DNA of 64,000 bases from an uncultured Pseudomonadota bacterium (lineage in GTDB: Bacteria > Myxococcota_A > UBA796 > SXON01). The translations under genes and the position numbers were made by a program. Where the stretch lies: the NCBI GenBank assembly GCA_903875225.1, contig CAIQVJ010000008.1, positions 43,305-107,304 on the forward strand, read 5' to 3'. Positions 35,171 to 43,898 of this stretch are shown piece by piece. Position 1 is the stretch's first letter. Each line of letters starts with the position of its first letter. Under the pieces are notes generated by a model. That model made no database searches. It was not told the DNA's origin and saw only the letters and a program-made list of their open reading frames with translations.

Positions 35171-35637
35171 CATTCCTCCAACGCCTCCTGCTCGGTGCCT
35201 TCCTCGGTCTGGCCAGCCTCTCGGCCCCGGTCTTCGTGCCGAGCGCGCAGGCCGCCGATGCCCTGCCGAACAAGGTCCAACTCTCGGTGCTCGTGGTTCA
35301 CGCCACGGACAGCGAGTCGGGCGTCGATCCCCGGCTGGCTTCGCTGGCAAGCTCGTTCCGGTACTTCAAGTACAAGGGGTACCGGCTGCTATCGGAGCAG
35401 CGCTCCGACCTCGCGGTGAACGGCGCCGCGACCTACCCGGTCGAGGGCGGCCGCAAGCTCAAGGTCACGCTTCTCTCGATGGATGACGCGCGCGCCAAGC
35501 TCCACGTGGAGATGTCCAACGAGCAGGGCAAGGTGCTCGACACCACCGTGAACATCAACCGGGACGGCACCTTCATCATCTCCGGGCCGAGGTACAAGGA
35601 CGGGATCCTGATGCTCCCGCTCAGGGCTTCGTACTGA
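35167..35637 (+). CDS. Exported protein of the sigma factor operon
   Basis: The 156-residue protein has a Sec signal ending SAQA, then a beta-rich domain (KVQLSVLVVHATDSESGVDP, GGRKLKVTLLSMDDARAKLHVEMSN, TFIISGPRYKDGILMLPL). I do not recognise a family. The GTG start overlaps the anti-sigma candidate's stop as GTGA, so the three genes are one translation unit. The product may sense or respond to envelope stress together with the membrane protein. Its 3' end overlaps the convergent kinase gene by 17 nt. Confidence 0.75.
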   Translation: MTFLQRLLLGAFLGLASLSAPVFVPSAQAADALPNKVQLSVLVVHATDSESGVDPRLASLASSFRYFKYKGYRLLSEQRSDLAVNGAATYPVEGGRKLKVTLLSMDDARAKLHVEMSNEQGKVLDTTVNINRDGTFIISGPRYKDGILMLPLRASY

Positions 35638-36805
35638 ACGCAGCCCTCAGCACCTGACGCTCCAGGTTGTCTGAGGAGAGCTCGTGAAAACGGCGCGCGA
35701 GGCCGCGAACGAGCGGACCCATCCACCGGTCGCGCCCCAGTTCGGCTTCGAGCGCCTCCCGCGTGATCACCCGAGCGATCACCTCGGTGACCGCCACGAC
35801 CGTCGCAGTGCGCCGGCCCCCGGCGAGCAGGCCCGCCTCGCCGAAGATCTCGCCGGGCCCCAGCTCCGCGATCGGCCCGCCGTTCTGGCGCACCTCGCAG
35901 GTGCCTTCGTCGATGATGTAGGCGGTGTCCGCCTCGTCGCCTTCGAGCACGATCTCGGTGTCGGCCGGGAAGTTGCGCCGCTCGAACCACCAGCCGCCGC
36001 GGAGCATGCCGCGCAGGTCGGCCGCGAGTGAGGCGACGTCGGGGTAGCGATCGTCCGGGTTGGGAGCGAGGGCGAGCATGGTGATGCGAACGAGCTCATA
36101 GGGCAGGTTGCGGTCTGGCGCGATGCGCGTCGGCGGCTCGGGCGTGCGACCCGCTGCGGCGCTCGCCGCGCGCTCGTCTGCTGTGGCGCCGGCGTTCGGC
36201 CTGGCGCCGCACAGCGCGGAGTACAGGATGGCGCCCACGCCCCACACATCGGTGCGCGGCGTGCAGGGCTCTCCCCGCGCCTGCTCCGGAGCCATCCAGG
36301 CGGTGGTGCCCGCGTAGGCGTCCTCCACCTCTCCCGCGACCTGCGCGATGCCCCAGTCCATCAGGTAGACCTCGCCGAAGCGGCCGACCATCACGTTGTC
36401 CGGCTTCAGATCGCGATGCACGACGCCGCGGCTGTGGGCGAACGAGAGCGCGTCGCAGACCTTGATGAGCGTGTCCAGCACGCGACCCAGCAACCCGACG
36501 CTGTACGGTTCGCCGCGCATCAGGGCGGCCAGCGTGGAGCCCTCCACCCGCTTCATCGTGAACCACGTGGTGCCGAGATCGTGGATCGGCACGATGTTGG
36601 GGTGCTCCAACTGTGCCGTGATGCGGGCCTCCCGCTGAAACCGGCGCAGCCCCGCGTCGTCGGGCGTGGCGGCGACCTTCATGGCGACGGCCCTGCCGAG
36701 CACCTCGTCCATGGTCAGGTGGATCGCCGCGGTGCCGCCCTTCGCGAAGGCGCCCAGATCGGTGTAGCGCTCGGGGGAGCTCAGCGGGGGCATGGACTTC
36801 GACAT
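35621..36805 (-). CDS. Ser/Thr protein kinase with C-terminal cyclic-nucleotide-binding domain
   Basis: The 394-residue cytoplasmic protein has a Hanks-type kinase domain with VAIK Lys43 (VAMKVAA), HRDLKPDN (Asp132) and a metal-binding Asp150 in LMDWGIAQ. The P-loop is atypical (GAFAKGGTAAIHL). The C-terminal 115 residues form a cNMP-binding domain (FPADTEIVLEGDEADTAYII, GPGEIFGEAGLLAGGRRTATV). Cyclic nucleotides may therefore control the kinase. There is no membrane segment, unlike most bacterial Ser/Thr kinases. Substrates are unknown; ATG 36793 is an alternative start. Confidence 0.93.
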   Translation of the reverse strand: MSKSMPPLSSPERYTDLGAFAKGGTAAIHLTMDEVLGRAVAMKVAATPDDAGLRRFQREARITAQLEHPNIVPIHDLGTTWFTMKRVEGSTLAALMRGEPYSVGLLGRVLDTLIKVCDALSFAHSRGVVHRDLKPDNVMVGRFGEVYLMDWGIAQVAGEVEDAYAGTTAWMAPEQARGEPCTPRTDVWGVGAILYSALCGARPNAGATADERAASAAAGRTPEPPTRIAPDRNLPYELVRITMLALAPNPDDRYPDVASLAADLRGMLRGGWWFERRNFPADTEIVLEGDEADTAYIIDEGTCEVRQNGGPIAELGPGEIFGEAGLLAGGRRTATVVAVTEVIARVITREALEAELGRDRWMGPLVRGLARRFHELSSDNLERQVLRAAFSTKP

Positions 36806-36867
36806 CGAGCGCAGCTATCCCCTGCCGGGGCCCCCGCGCATGCAAATGGCGCTCCGGATCAACCCTT

Positions 36868-38178
36868 CTACGTCGCCGCGGAACGCTTGAGCTCGGCGGA
36901 GTAGATGGACTCGGGCTCCAGCCTGCGTGACAGGGTCGTGGCGATCGCGGTCGCCAGGAGCAGCGGGAGCACGATGTCGTAGTCGCCCGAGAGCTCGAAC
37001 ACGAGGATCGCGGACATCGCCGGGGCGTGGGTCGCCGCCGCGGTGACGGCGGCCATTCCCACGAGCGCGTAGCTCCCGGCAGGGCCGATCACGCCGGGCC
37101 CGAGCAGCAGCGCTCCGCCGTGGCCGAGGAGCGCGCCGAGTGAAGCGCCGAGCAGCAGCGTAGGCGTGAACACGCCGCCGGGGCTCCCCGAGCCGACCGA
37201 GAGGGACGTGCCAAGGATCTTCGCGACTGGCAGCAACAGGAGCAGCGCGACCGGGTAGGCTCCGTCGATCACGGCCCGGAGGGGCTCGTACCCGTTGCCG
37301 CTCACGTCGGGCACCACGGTGAGCAGGAGCCCCAACATCAGCCCGCCGAGGCCGGCGCGCCACGGCTGGGGCAGCCTCGTGCGGGCGAACCCCTGCTCGG
37401 TCGCGCTCAAGAGCCACCGGAACCCGACTGCTGCCGGCGCGGCGACGAGCCCCAGCACGGCGTAGAGCGCCAGTTCGTACGGAGAGACGAGCTTGAAGGC
37501 CCGCGCCCCGTACAGCGGGCCGCCCCCCACGGCGGCGCGCATGAGCAGGGTGGCGAGCGCCGTTGCGGCGAACGCCGGCAGGATCGAGTCGAGCGCGACG
37601 ATCCCCGTCACCACCTCGAGCACGAACATCAGCGCGGCGAGCGGCGTGTTGTAGGCCGCGGCGAACCCCGCCGCCGTGCCTGCGGCGATCATGGCCTGCC
37701 GGCTCTCCGGGGGGAGCCCCATCGTCCTGGAGACGATCTTCCCGAGGCTCCCGCCGAACTGGATGAGCGGACCCTCGCGACCGACCGAGGCGCCGCCAGC
37801 GAGCGTGAGCCAGGTCCCGGCAGAACGCAACAGTGTCCCGAGCATGGAGAGCTTGACCCGGCCGAAGGCGACGGCCTCCATCACCTCGCCCATGCCAGCG
37901 GGGGGGCCCTTCCTGGCGGCTGCCCGGGCGAGCAGCCCTGCGAGCAGTCCGCCGATCGCCGGCGCGACGATCCGCACACCCACAGGCAGCCCTCGCATCG
38001 CGCTCACGACGTCGGGTTGCCCGTACATCGCCTGGAAGAACGACGACAGGCTGATCCGGAACGCGATGGCGAAGGCAGACGCGCCCACGGCCACCAGCAC
38101 GAGCGCAACGAGCCACCGGGCAGCGGCCAGCCCCGAGTGAGCGAGCCCACGGAGCCCGCCCTGCCCGGGTTCACCCAC
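36868..38178 (-). CDS. ClC family chloride channel / H+-Cl- antiporter
   Basis: The 436-residue membrane protein has about ten or more hydrophobic segments and the ClC signatures. GREGP occurs in ASVGREGPLIQFG, the GxFxP motif as GSGSPGGVFTPTLLL, and a late segment is HAPAMSAILVFELSGDY. In transporters the Glu of GREGP is the gating residue and is kept here. There is no C-terminal CBS pair, as in short bacterial members. The GTG start overlaps the upstream GNAT-like gene by 8 nt. Confidence 0.93.
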   Translation of the reverse strand: MGEPGQGGLRGLAHSGLAAARWLVALVLVAVGASAFAIAFRISLSSFFQAMYGQPDVVSAMRGLPVGVRIVAPAIGGLLAGLLARAAARKGPPAGMGEVMEAVAFGRVKLSMLGTLLRSAGTWLTLAGGASVGREGPLIQFGGSLGKIVSRTMGLPPESRQAMIAAGTAAGFAAAYNTPLAALMFVLEVVTGIVALDSILPAFAATALATLLMRAAVGGGPLYGARAFKLVSPYELALYAVLGLVAAPAAVGFRWLLSATEQGFARTRLPQPWRAGLGGLMLGLLLTVVPDVSGNGYEPLRAVIDGAYPVALLLLLPVAKILGTSLSVGSGSPGGVFTPTLLLGASLGALLGHGGALLLGPGVIGPAGSYALVGMAAVTAAATHAPAMSAILVFELSGDYDIVLPLLLATAIATTLSRRLEPESIYSAELKRSAAT

Positions 38179-39091
38179 GCAATCTCTGGGGGTAGTGCGC
38201 CAGGACGTGTTCGCGGAGCAACGGGTGGATGCGCTCGGCGTCGGCGGGGTCCCGGGGCAACGGGAGCAGCGGCACAGGGTCGGGACTGCGGGTGAGTGTG
38301 CGCAGGGCGTGGACCTCGGAGGGGTCCACCCGCTCGGCAGCGAGATACTGCCGGTGGCAGGCGTGAAAGAGGCGGGGGAACGCCGCGGCCAGCAGGATGG
38401 GCAGGGTGGTGTCGCGCTCGTGGTCGATCCAGCGCACCACGGGCATCAACGGGATGGCGAGGCTCTGCGGGGGCTGGCGGAAGTCGGGCTGGGAGTAGGG
38501 GAGTCGCGAGGGGTCGGCGACCGAGAACCCGGAGCGGCCGTAGGCGACGAGCCGGATGACCGAGCCGACGTCGGCGGGGTCGATGGGCTCCATCTCGGCG
38601 GCGAGGAGGATCTCCGGCGGCGTCTCGCAGACGGAGCGCGTGACGTTGCGTGCCAGGGTGACGGGCATCGCGCGGAAGAGCGCGGCCAGCCCGGACCGGC
38701 GGCACTCGGGCACCACGTAGGAGTGGGAGAGGGCGACGACGCAGATCCCCGCGTCCAGATCGATGTCTGCGTAGCAGTCCCGCACGCCCACCAGCTCGGA
38801 GCCGTCCCACGCGAGGATCATCCGGTAGTGCCCCTCCATGCGGTTGCCGTAGGGGAGCACCCCCTCGCGCACGAACCCGGCGAGCGTGGCCCTGCTCTCG
38901 AGCTCGCCGCGCGCTCCGAAGTAGCTGTCCAGCAGGTCATAGCCCTGTTGGAAGCGGCCCTCGGCCGTGGTGAGGCACTCCAGCCGGAACCGGCTCGCGG
39001 CGGCCGCGACCTTCTCCTGGTCGCCGGGCGCGACGTCCGCGAGGTCCAGCAACTCCTGCGAGACGACGTTGGAACGCTCGCCGGGGGTCAT
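38171..39091 (-). CDS. GNAT-like acyltransferase family protein
   Basis: The 306-residue cytoplasmic protein has a central segment (YRMILAWDGSELVGVRDCYA, ICVVALSHSYVVPECRRSGL, then AALFRAMP) with the order of a GNAT acetyltransferase, including a basic acetyl-CoA-loop-like CRRSGLAALF. The N- and C-terminal parts match nothing I know. The substrate is unknown. Its ATG overlaps the helicase stop (ATGA) and its end overlaps the ClC gene, so the three are co-translated. Confidence 0.7.
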   Translation of the reverse strand: MTPGERSNVVSQELLDLADVAPGDQEKVAAAASRFRLECLTTAEGRFQQGYDLLDSYFGARGELESRATLAGFVREGVLPYGNRMEGHYRMILAWDGSELVGVRDCYADIDLDAGICVVALSHSYVVPECRRSGLAALFRAMPVTLARNVTRSVCETPPEILLAAEMEPIDPADVGSVIRLVAYGRSGFSVADPSRLPYSQPDFRQPPQSLAIPLMPVVRWIDHERDTTLPILLAAAFPRLFHACHRQYLAAERVDPSEVHALRTLTRSPDPVPLLPLPRDPADAERIHPLLREHVLAHYPQRLRG

Positions 39092-41661
39092 GGGCCGACG
39101 CTCACGATCTCGACGATCGGGCCATCCGGGTTGGTGTCGGCGCGCAGGTCGATCCGGCCTTCGATCACCCAGGCGCCTTCATCGAGGTCGTCCCGCTCCT
39201 CTTCCGCAAACTGGTCCGCGAGCGTGGCCTCTGGGATCGGGGTGGGGAGCACCTGCCGGACATACCATTGATGCGGGCCTGCAGGGCGCACGGTCGTATA
39301 GATTGCGCCGCGCGTGCGGTGGTCGAAGAGCACTCCGCCGTGCTCCTCGATGAAGGGCTCGAGGGCGCGCTCGAAGTCTGCGGCAGCCCAGGGGCCGTCC
39401 TCCTCCCGCCGGGTGCCGGCTGCGGCCTCCTCCCAGTCGCCGCGCGAGAGCGCCTTCACAAGGCCATGGAGCTCGGCGCGCACGCGGGCGACGAAGACCC
39501 GCCTGTCGGCGGAGATGTCGATCTTCGTGACGTGCTCCACCGGAGCGTCGCCACCGGAGAGCAGTGTCTCCCACTCGGTGAGCAGGCTTGCGTCCACCGT
39601 GGCCAACATGGCGCGAAGGTAGGCGAGCAGGTCCAGCAGGTCGTCCGTGTGGGAATCCGCCGGTACGTTCTGGATGAGCGCCTTGTACACCTCTGTGACG
39701 TATCGGAGCAGCACGCCTTCGGATCGCTGTAGCCCGAGGTCCTTCACGTAGTCGGCGAACGAGGTGTAGATCTCGGCCATCTCGCGCACCACGCACTTGG
39801 GGCGGATGGCCTCGGCTGCCAGCCACGGATGCGATTCCTTGTAGCTGTTGTAGTACTCGTAGATCGCTTCGGCGCCCGGCTTGGGCCAACTGATCTCCTC
39901 GAGCGCGACGATGCGCTCCTCATAGGGCACCCCGGCTGCCTTGAGCTCCTGCAACACCTGGAACCTGGCGCGGTCCTGCTGCCTCATCAGCACGGGTCGT
40001 GGGTTTTCGAGGATCGCCTCGACCCAGGTGAGGATGTCCGCCGTGTGCGTGGGCGACTTCGGGTCCAGGGTTGCCAGCGCGTCGAGCAGGAACAGCGAGA
40101 GCGAGTGGTGGAGGCTGAAGTCGTGTTGCAGCGTGGGGTCGAGCATCAGCACGCCGTCGTCCTCCCCGACGACGTGGGCGTCTCGCAGGTTGTTGAGCAA
40201 CGCCTCGGCGGCCGCCCGCAATCGCTCCTTCTCGGCCGGGGATGCATGACAGCGCGTGATCAGCGCGAGCAGGGCCTCGAAGCCCCGGCGCGCATCGCCG
40301 TGCACCTCCTGGGCGTGTTGCATGAGCATGAGCAGGCGCCCATGGTCCACCGAGAACTTGCTCTCCAATGTCTCCGGGGGGCGTGACCTCAATTGGTTGA
40401 AGGTCTCCTCGTCCCAGTGCTTGTAGCCGCGGGTGGGAGGCTGGGCCTTGACGATCTTTCTACGTTTTTTCGCGTCCGTCACCCGGATGTCGGTCATCAG
40501 GTTTTCGATGATGTGGGCGGGCGCCTGTGCCACCACGTAGCCGACGGTGTCATAGCCGGCGCGGCCGGCGCGGCCCGCGATCTGCTTGAACTCCCGCACC
40601 CGGAGTATCCCGACCTTCTCGCCATCGAACTTGCAGAGTTGGGTGAACAGCACCGTCCGGATGGGCACGTTGATGCCCACTCCCAGCGTGTCCGTGCCGC
40701 AGATGATCTTGAGGAGCCCCTGCTGGGCGAGCCGTTCGACGAGCAGCCGGTACCGGGGGAGCAGCCCGGCGTGATGCAGTCCGATCCCGTGCAGCACGTA
40801 GCGCCGCATCGTCTGGCCGAACGGGCTGTGGAAGCGGAAGCCGTGTACGGCGGCGGCGATCGCCTTCTTTTCCTCCTTGGTGCAGTAGTCCACGCTCATG
40901 AGCGCCGCCGCCTGCTCCGTGGCGTCGTTCTGGGTGAAGTGCACCACGTACACCGGTGCCTTTCCCTCGCGGACCAGCAGCGAGAGCGCCTCGGTGAACG
41001 GGCGCTGGCTGTATGCGAATTCCAGCGGCACGGGCCTGTGCGCGCCGTACACCTCCACTGCCGGCTTGCCTGTGCGCGCGGCGAGATCCTCCCGGATCGC
41101 ACGGGTGTCGCCGAGCGTGGCTGACATGAGGAGGAACGTGGCGCGCGGCAGGGTGAGCAGGGGCAACTGCCAGGCCATCCCCCGGTCCCTGTCGGCGTAG
41201 TAGTGGAACTCGTCCATCACGACGCTGGTGACGTCTGCGTCCTCACCCTCCCGCAGTGCGAGGTTCGCGAGGATCTCGGCGGTGCAGCAGATGATGGGCG
41301 CGCTGCGGTTCACGGCGCCGTCTCCCGTGATCATCCCGACGTGGGCTGCGCCGAACACGCGGCACAACTCGAAGAACTTCTCGCTCACGAGCGCCTTGAT
41401 CGGCGCGGTGTACCAGGCGCGGCCAAGCTCCACGAAGGTCTTGAAGTGCAGCGCGGTTGCCACGAGCGACTTTCCGGAGCCCGTCGGGGCGTCGAGCACG
41501 ACGTGGTTTCCCGAGTAGAGCTCCAGGATGGCCTCCTCCTGGTGCGGGTAGAGGGTCACCCCCAGGTCCCCCACCCAGTCGAGGAAGGCCTGCAGCATGT
41601 CGTCGGGGTTGGCGAACCCGTGCTCGGGAATGCGCTCGTCAAGGCGGAGTGGCACAGGCAT
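39088..41661 (-). CDS. DEAD/DEAH-box helicase with DUF3516 C-terminus
   Basis: The 857-residue superfamily 2 helicase has motif I DAPTGSGKS, motif II DEFHYYAD, motif III MSATLG, motif V DTLGVGINVP and motif VI QIAGRAGRAGYD. The C-terminal half (from about residue 400: KKRRKIVKAQPPTRGYKHWD, LESKFSVDHGRLL) is typical of the DUF3516 family, which is related to Ski2-like RNA helicases. RNA unwinding or turnover is a reasonable guess. ATG 41661 was chosen because it begins the conserved part; a GTG at 41712 would add 17 residues. Confidence 0.92.
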   Translation of the reverse strand: MPVPLRLDERIPEHGFANPDDMLQAFLDWVGDLGVTLYPHQEEAILELYSGNHVVLDAPTGSGKSLVATALHFKTFVELGRAWYTAPIKALVSEKFFELCRVFGAAHVGMITGDGAVNRSAPIICCTAEILANLALREGEDADVTSVVMDEFHYYADRDRGMAWQLPLLTLPRATFLLMSATLGDTRAIREDLAARTGKPAVEVYGAHRPVPLEFAYSQRPFTEALSLLVREGKAPVYVVHFTQNDATEQAAALMSVDYCTKEEKKAIAAAVHGFRFHSPFGQTMRRYVLHGIGLHHAGLLPRYRLLVERLAQQGLLKIICGTDTLGVGINVPIRTVLFTQLCKFDGEKVGILRVREFKQIAGRAGRAGYDTVGYVVAQAPAHIIENLMTDIRVTDAKKRRKIVKAQPPTRGYKHWDEETFNQLRSRPPETLESKFSVDHGRLLMLMQHAQEVHGDARRGFEALLALITRCHASPAEKERLRAAAEALLNNLRDAHVVGEDDGVLMLDPTLQHDFSLHHSLSLFLLDALATLDPKSPTHTADILTWVEAILENPRPVLMRQQDRARFQVLQELKAAGVPYEERIVALEEISWPKPGAEAIYEYYNSYKESHPWLAAEAIRPKCVVREMAEIYTSFADYVKDLGLQRSEGVLLRYVTEVYKALIQNVPADSHTDDLLDLLAYLRAMLATVDASLLTEWETLLSGGDAPVEHVTKIDISADRRVFVARVRAELHGLVKALSRGDWEEAAAGTRREEDGPWAAADFERALEPFIEEHGGVLFDHRTRGAIYTTVRPAGPHQWYVRQVLPTPIPEATLADQFAEEERDDLDEGAWVIEGRIDLRADTNPDGPIVEIVSVGP

Positions 41662-41725
41662 GGCCCCGAGTAACCGCCACGCGGTCTGACCCGCGGCGCG
41701 TCCGGCATCCACGTACTGTCCGTGC

Positions 41726-41733
41726 TATATGAT
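41726..41733 (+). promoter_or_regulatory. AT-rich -10-like element between divergent genes
   Basis: TATATGAT stands out in this GC-rich DNA, 30 nt before the kinase-like gene. On the other strand it could also serve the helicase. No convincing -35 is seen. Confidence 0.3.
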
Positions 41734-41762
41734 TTTCCGGTAGGATCCCCCACAAGCTCGAA

Positions 41763-43850
41763 ATGCAACGACCCCTCCGCTCCCTCCGCCGAGTCCCCTC
41801 CACCTGCACCGCATGCGGCCGGCTCGTAGACGCCAGCGAGCCCACCTGCAGCAAGTGTGGACAGGTGCGGCCAGATGGCGGGTGGCTCGCCATCAGTGGC
41901 ATCCGCCCTGAAGAGTCGCCCGGCATCGAGCTCGGCGCGGCACCGGTGGTGCGCACCGTCGATCCCGACGAGGACGAGGACCGCAGCGGTCCCCAGGTCG
42001 AGGAGATCCCCGAGGCGGTGTTCGACCTCGCCCGGCCGACCGGCGTGGCTGTCGGAATTCGCACCACGCGCACGACGCTCGCCCCCGAGCCCGCTGTCCC
42101 CGTGCCGGCGCAACCGCTGCGGATCCGCGTCGGGCCCAAGGGCGAGCCCCGCTCCGAGGAGCGCACCGCGGAGACCCTCGAAACAGGGGACTACACCGCT
42201 GGCGCGCACGAGAGCGACGAGGGCAGGCTCTATTCCGGTCGGTACTGGATCGAGGAGACCCTCTCGTCCTCCCCGGCGCTGGCCCGGTACCGCGCGGTGC
42301 AGGAGCCCGCGGTGCGGCGGGTGGTGCTCACGGTGTTGCGCACCGAGCGGCCGCCTGAGATCCAGCAGGCGCTGGAGTCCAGGTTCCTGCGCGACGCCCG
42401 GCTGCTGGCGCGCGTTCGGCACCCCTCGCTCGCGCCGGTGCACGATGCGGGCAGGTCCTCCGACGGCACCTGCTTCGCGACCGAGGAGGTCCTGTACGGC
42501 TCCACCTTCGGGCAGCTCGTCGCCGGCCCGGGGATCCCACCGGAGGCGCTGCTCACCGTCATCACCGAGGTGGCGGACGCCCTCGGGGCGATGCACGAGG
42601 CCGGCGTGGTGCATCGGTGCCTGCGCAGTGACGCCGTCGTCGTCCCGACGACCACGGGGAAGGGGAGCCGGGAGCCGGCGCAGCTGGGAAGGTGCGGCTG
42701 GCACGTGCTCCCGGAGGATTTCGCTTCTGAAGAGAACGTCGAAGTGCTGCTCGCCACCGCGCCGGAGGTCCTCGGGGGCCAGGAGCCGGACGAGTTGTCG
42801 GACGTGTACGCGATTGGCGCGCTGCTCTACCACGCGCTGGCTGGACGGCCGACCTACCCCGGGGGCGCCGCGGAGATCCGCCAGGCCGCCCTGGCCGGCC
42901 CGCCGGAGGCGCTTGCCCCCGCCCCCGGTCTCGTCGGTGACCTTCGCAAGGTGGCGATGCGGTGCGTCGCCGCGCGCCCCGAGGACCGGTTTCCCTCTGC
43001 CCGCAGCCTCGTGGCGGCGCTCCGTGCCCTCTCCGGCGCCGCGGTCCGCCCGGTCCTGGCTGTGCCCGCGCCCGCGCCGGCGCCCCGGTTCCCGTATGGA
43101 TGGGCCGCGATGGCGGTGGTCGGCACGGCAGTGCCGACGTTCGCGTTGGTGCTGGTCCTCGCGCACCCCTTCAGCGCGCCCGCGCCGGTCGATTCGAAGC
43201 CCGCGCCGGTGGCCGCAGCGGCCCCGGCAGCCCCGGCAGCCCCGGCGACGGCGGCCTTCGTGCTGGCGGCGCCGGTGCAGTCCCCGTCGGCCGGGCAGAA
43301 GCCCGTGCCCGCGGTGGCGTCACCGGCTGGGCGCCCGGCAGCGGAGCGCCCGGCTCCGGTCGCCCGTCCGGCTCCTCCGCACCCTGCACATGCAGAGCCG
43401 GCGCCCGCGCCGGTGAAGCCCGTGGCAGTCGCCACTCCGGTCAAACAGGAACCGCCTGCCGAGCCCGTGGTCGTCGCCGTAGTCGCGCCGGTCGCTGCGC
43501 CGGTCCCCGCACCGGTCGCGGTCGCCCCTGCGCCCTCGGCGCCTGCCGTGCCCGGCGCCTCGGGGCTCACCGGGTTGTGGCTTGGGAAGGCGCCTGGCGC
43601 CACGCTCGCCTTCGACCTCGCCGTGTCGCCGGATGGCCGTGTGACAGGTCGGGCACGCCGCAGCGATCACTCGGGCGAGGCGGGCGTCGTGGGCCGGGTC
43701 AGTCAGGGCGAGGGGGGCCTGGTGGTGGACCTGCAGATCACCGAGAGCGGGCAGACCCAGACCTACTCCGGGGTCGTCGTGGACGGTGCGCTCAGCGGTC
43801 ACGTGTACGACGACGGCAAGTCCGTGGGCCGGTTCATCGCGAAGCGGTGA
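41763..43850 (+). CDS. Zinc-ribbon pseudokinase with membrane segment
   Basis: The 695-residue protein begins with a four-Cys zinc ribbon (CTAC at 15-18, CSKC at 29-32), then an acidic linker, then a kinase fold at about residues 155-430. The catalytic residues are lost: the VAIK Lys is Thr in VVLTVL (near 190), HRDLKPxN reads VHRCLRSDA (Cys286 in place of Asp), and no DFG is found (GRCGWHVL). Structural motifs such as APEVLGGQEPDELSDVYAIG are kept. A membrane helix (near 447-470), a Pro/Ala-rich spacer and a beta-rich extracytoplasmic domain (about 600-695) follow. It is likely a regulatory scaffold rather than an enzyme. Confidence 0.88.
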   Translation: MQRPLRSLRRVPSTCTACGRLVDASEPTCSKCGQVRPDGGWLAISGIRPEESPGIELGAAPVVRTVDPDEDEDRSGPQVEEIPEAVFDLARPTGVAVGIRTTRTTLAPEPAVPVPAQPLRIRVGPKGEPRSEERTAETLETGDYTAGAHESDEGRLYSGRYWIEETLSSSPALARYRAVQEPAVRRVVLTVLRTERPPEIQQALESRFLRDARLLARVRHPSLAPVHDAGRSSDGTCFATEEVLYGSTFGQLVAGPGIPPEALLTVITEVADALGAMHEAGVVHRCLRSDAVVVPTTTGKGSREPAQLGRCGWHVLPEDFASEENVEVLLATAPEVLGGQEPDELSDVYAIGALLYHALAGRPTYPGGAAEIRQAALAGPPEALAPAPGLVGDLRKVAMRCVAARPEDRFPSARSLVAALRALSGAAVRPVLAVPAPAPAPRFPYGWAAMAVVGTAVPTFALVLVLAHPFSAPAPVDSKPAPVAAAAPAAPAAPATAAFVLAAPVQSPSAGQKPVPAVASPAGRPAAERPAPVARPAPPHPAHAEPAPAPVKPVAVATPVKQEPPAEPVVVAVVAPVAAPVPAPVAVAPAPSAPAVPGASGLTGLWLGKAPGATLAFDLAVSPDGRVTGRARRSDHSGEAGVVGRVSQGEGGLVVDLQITESGQTQTYSGVVVDGALSGHVYDDGKSVGRFIAKR

Positions 43851-43898
43851 ACGCCCGGCCGGTCGCGTCGCACCGGCACCCCCCAGGGTGAACCCGCG

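Noticed and set aside
35621..36805. DWG instead of DFG as a sign of an inactive kinase
   Set aside because: DWG is common in active bacterial kinases, and the Lys and HRD Asp are intact.
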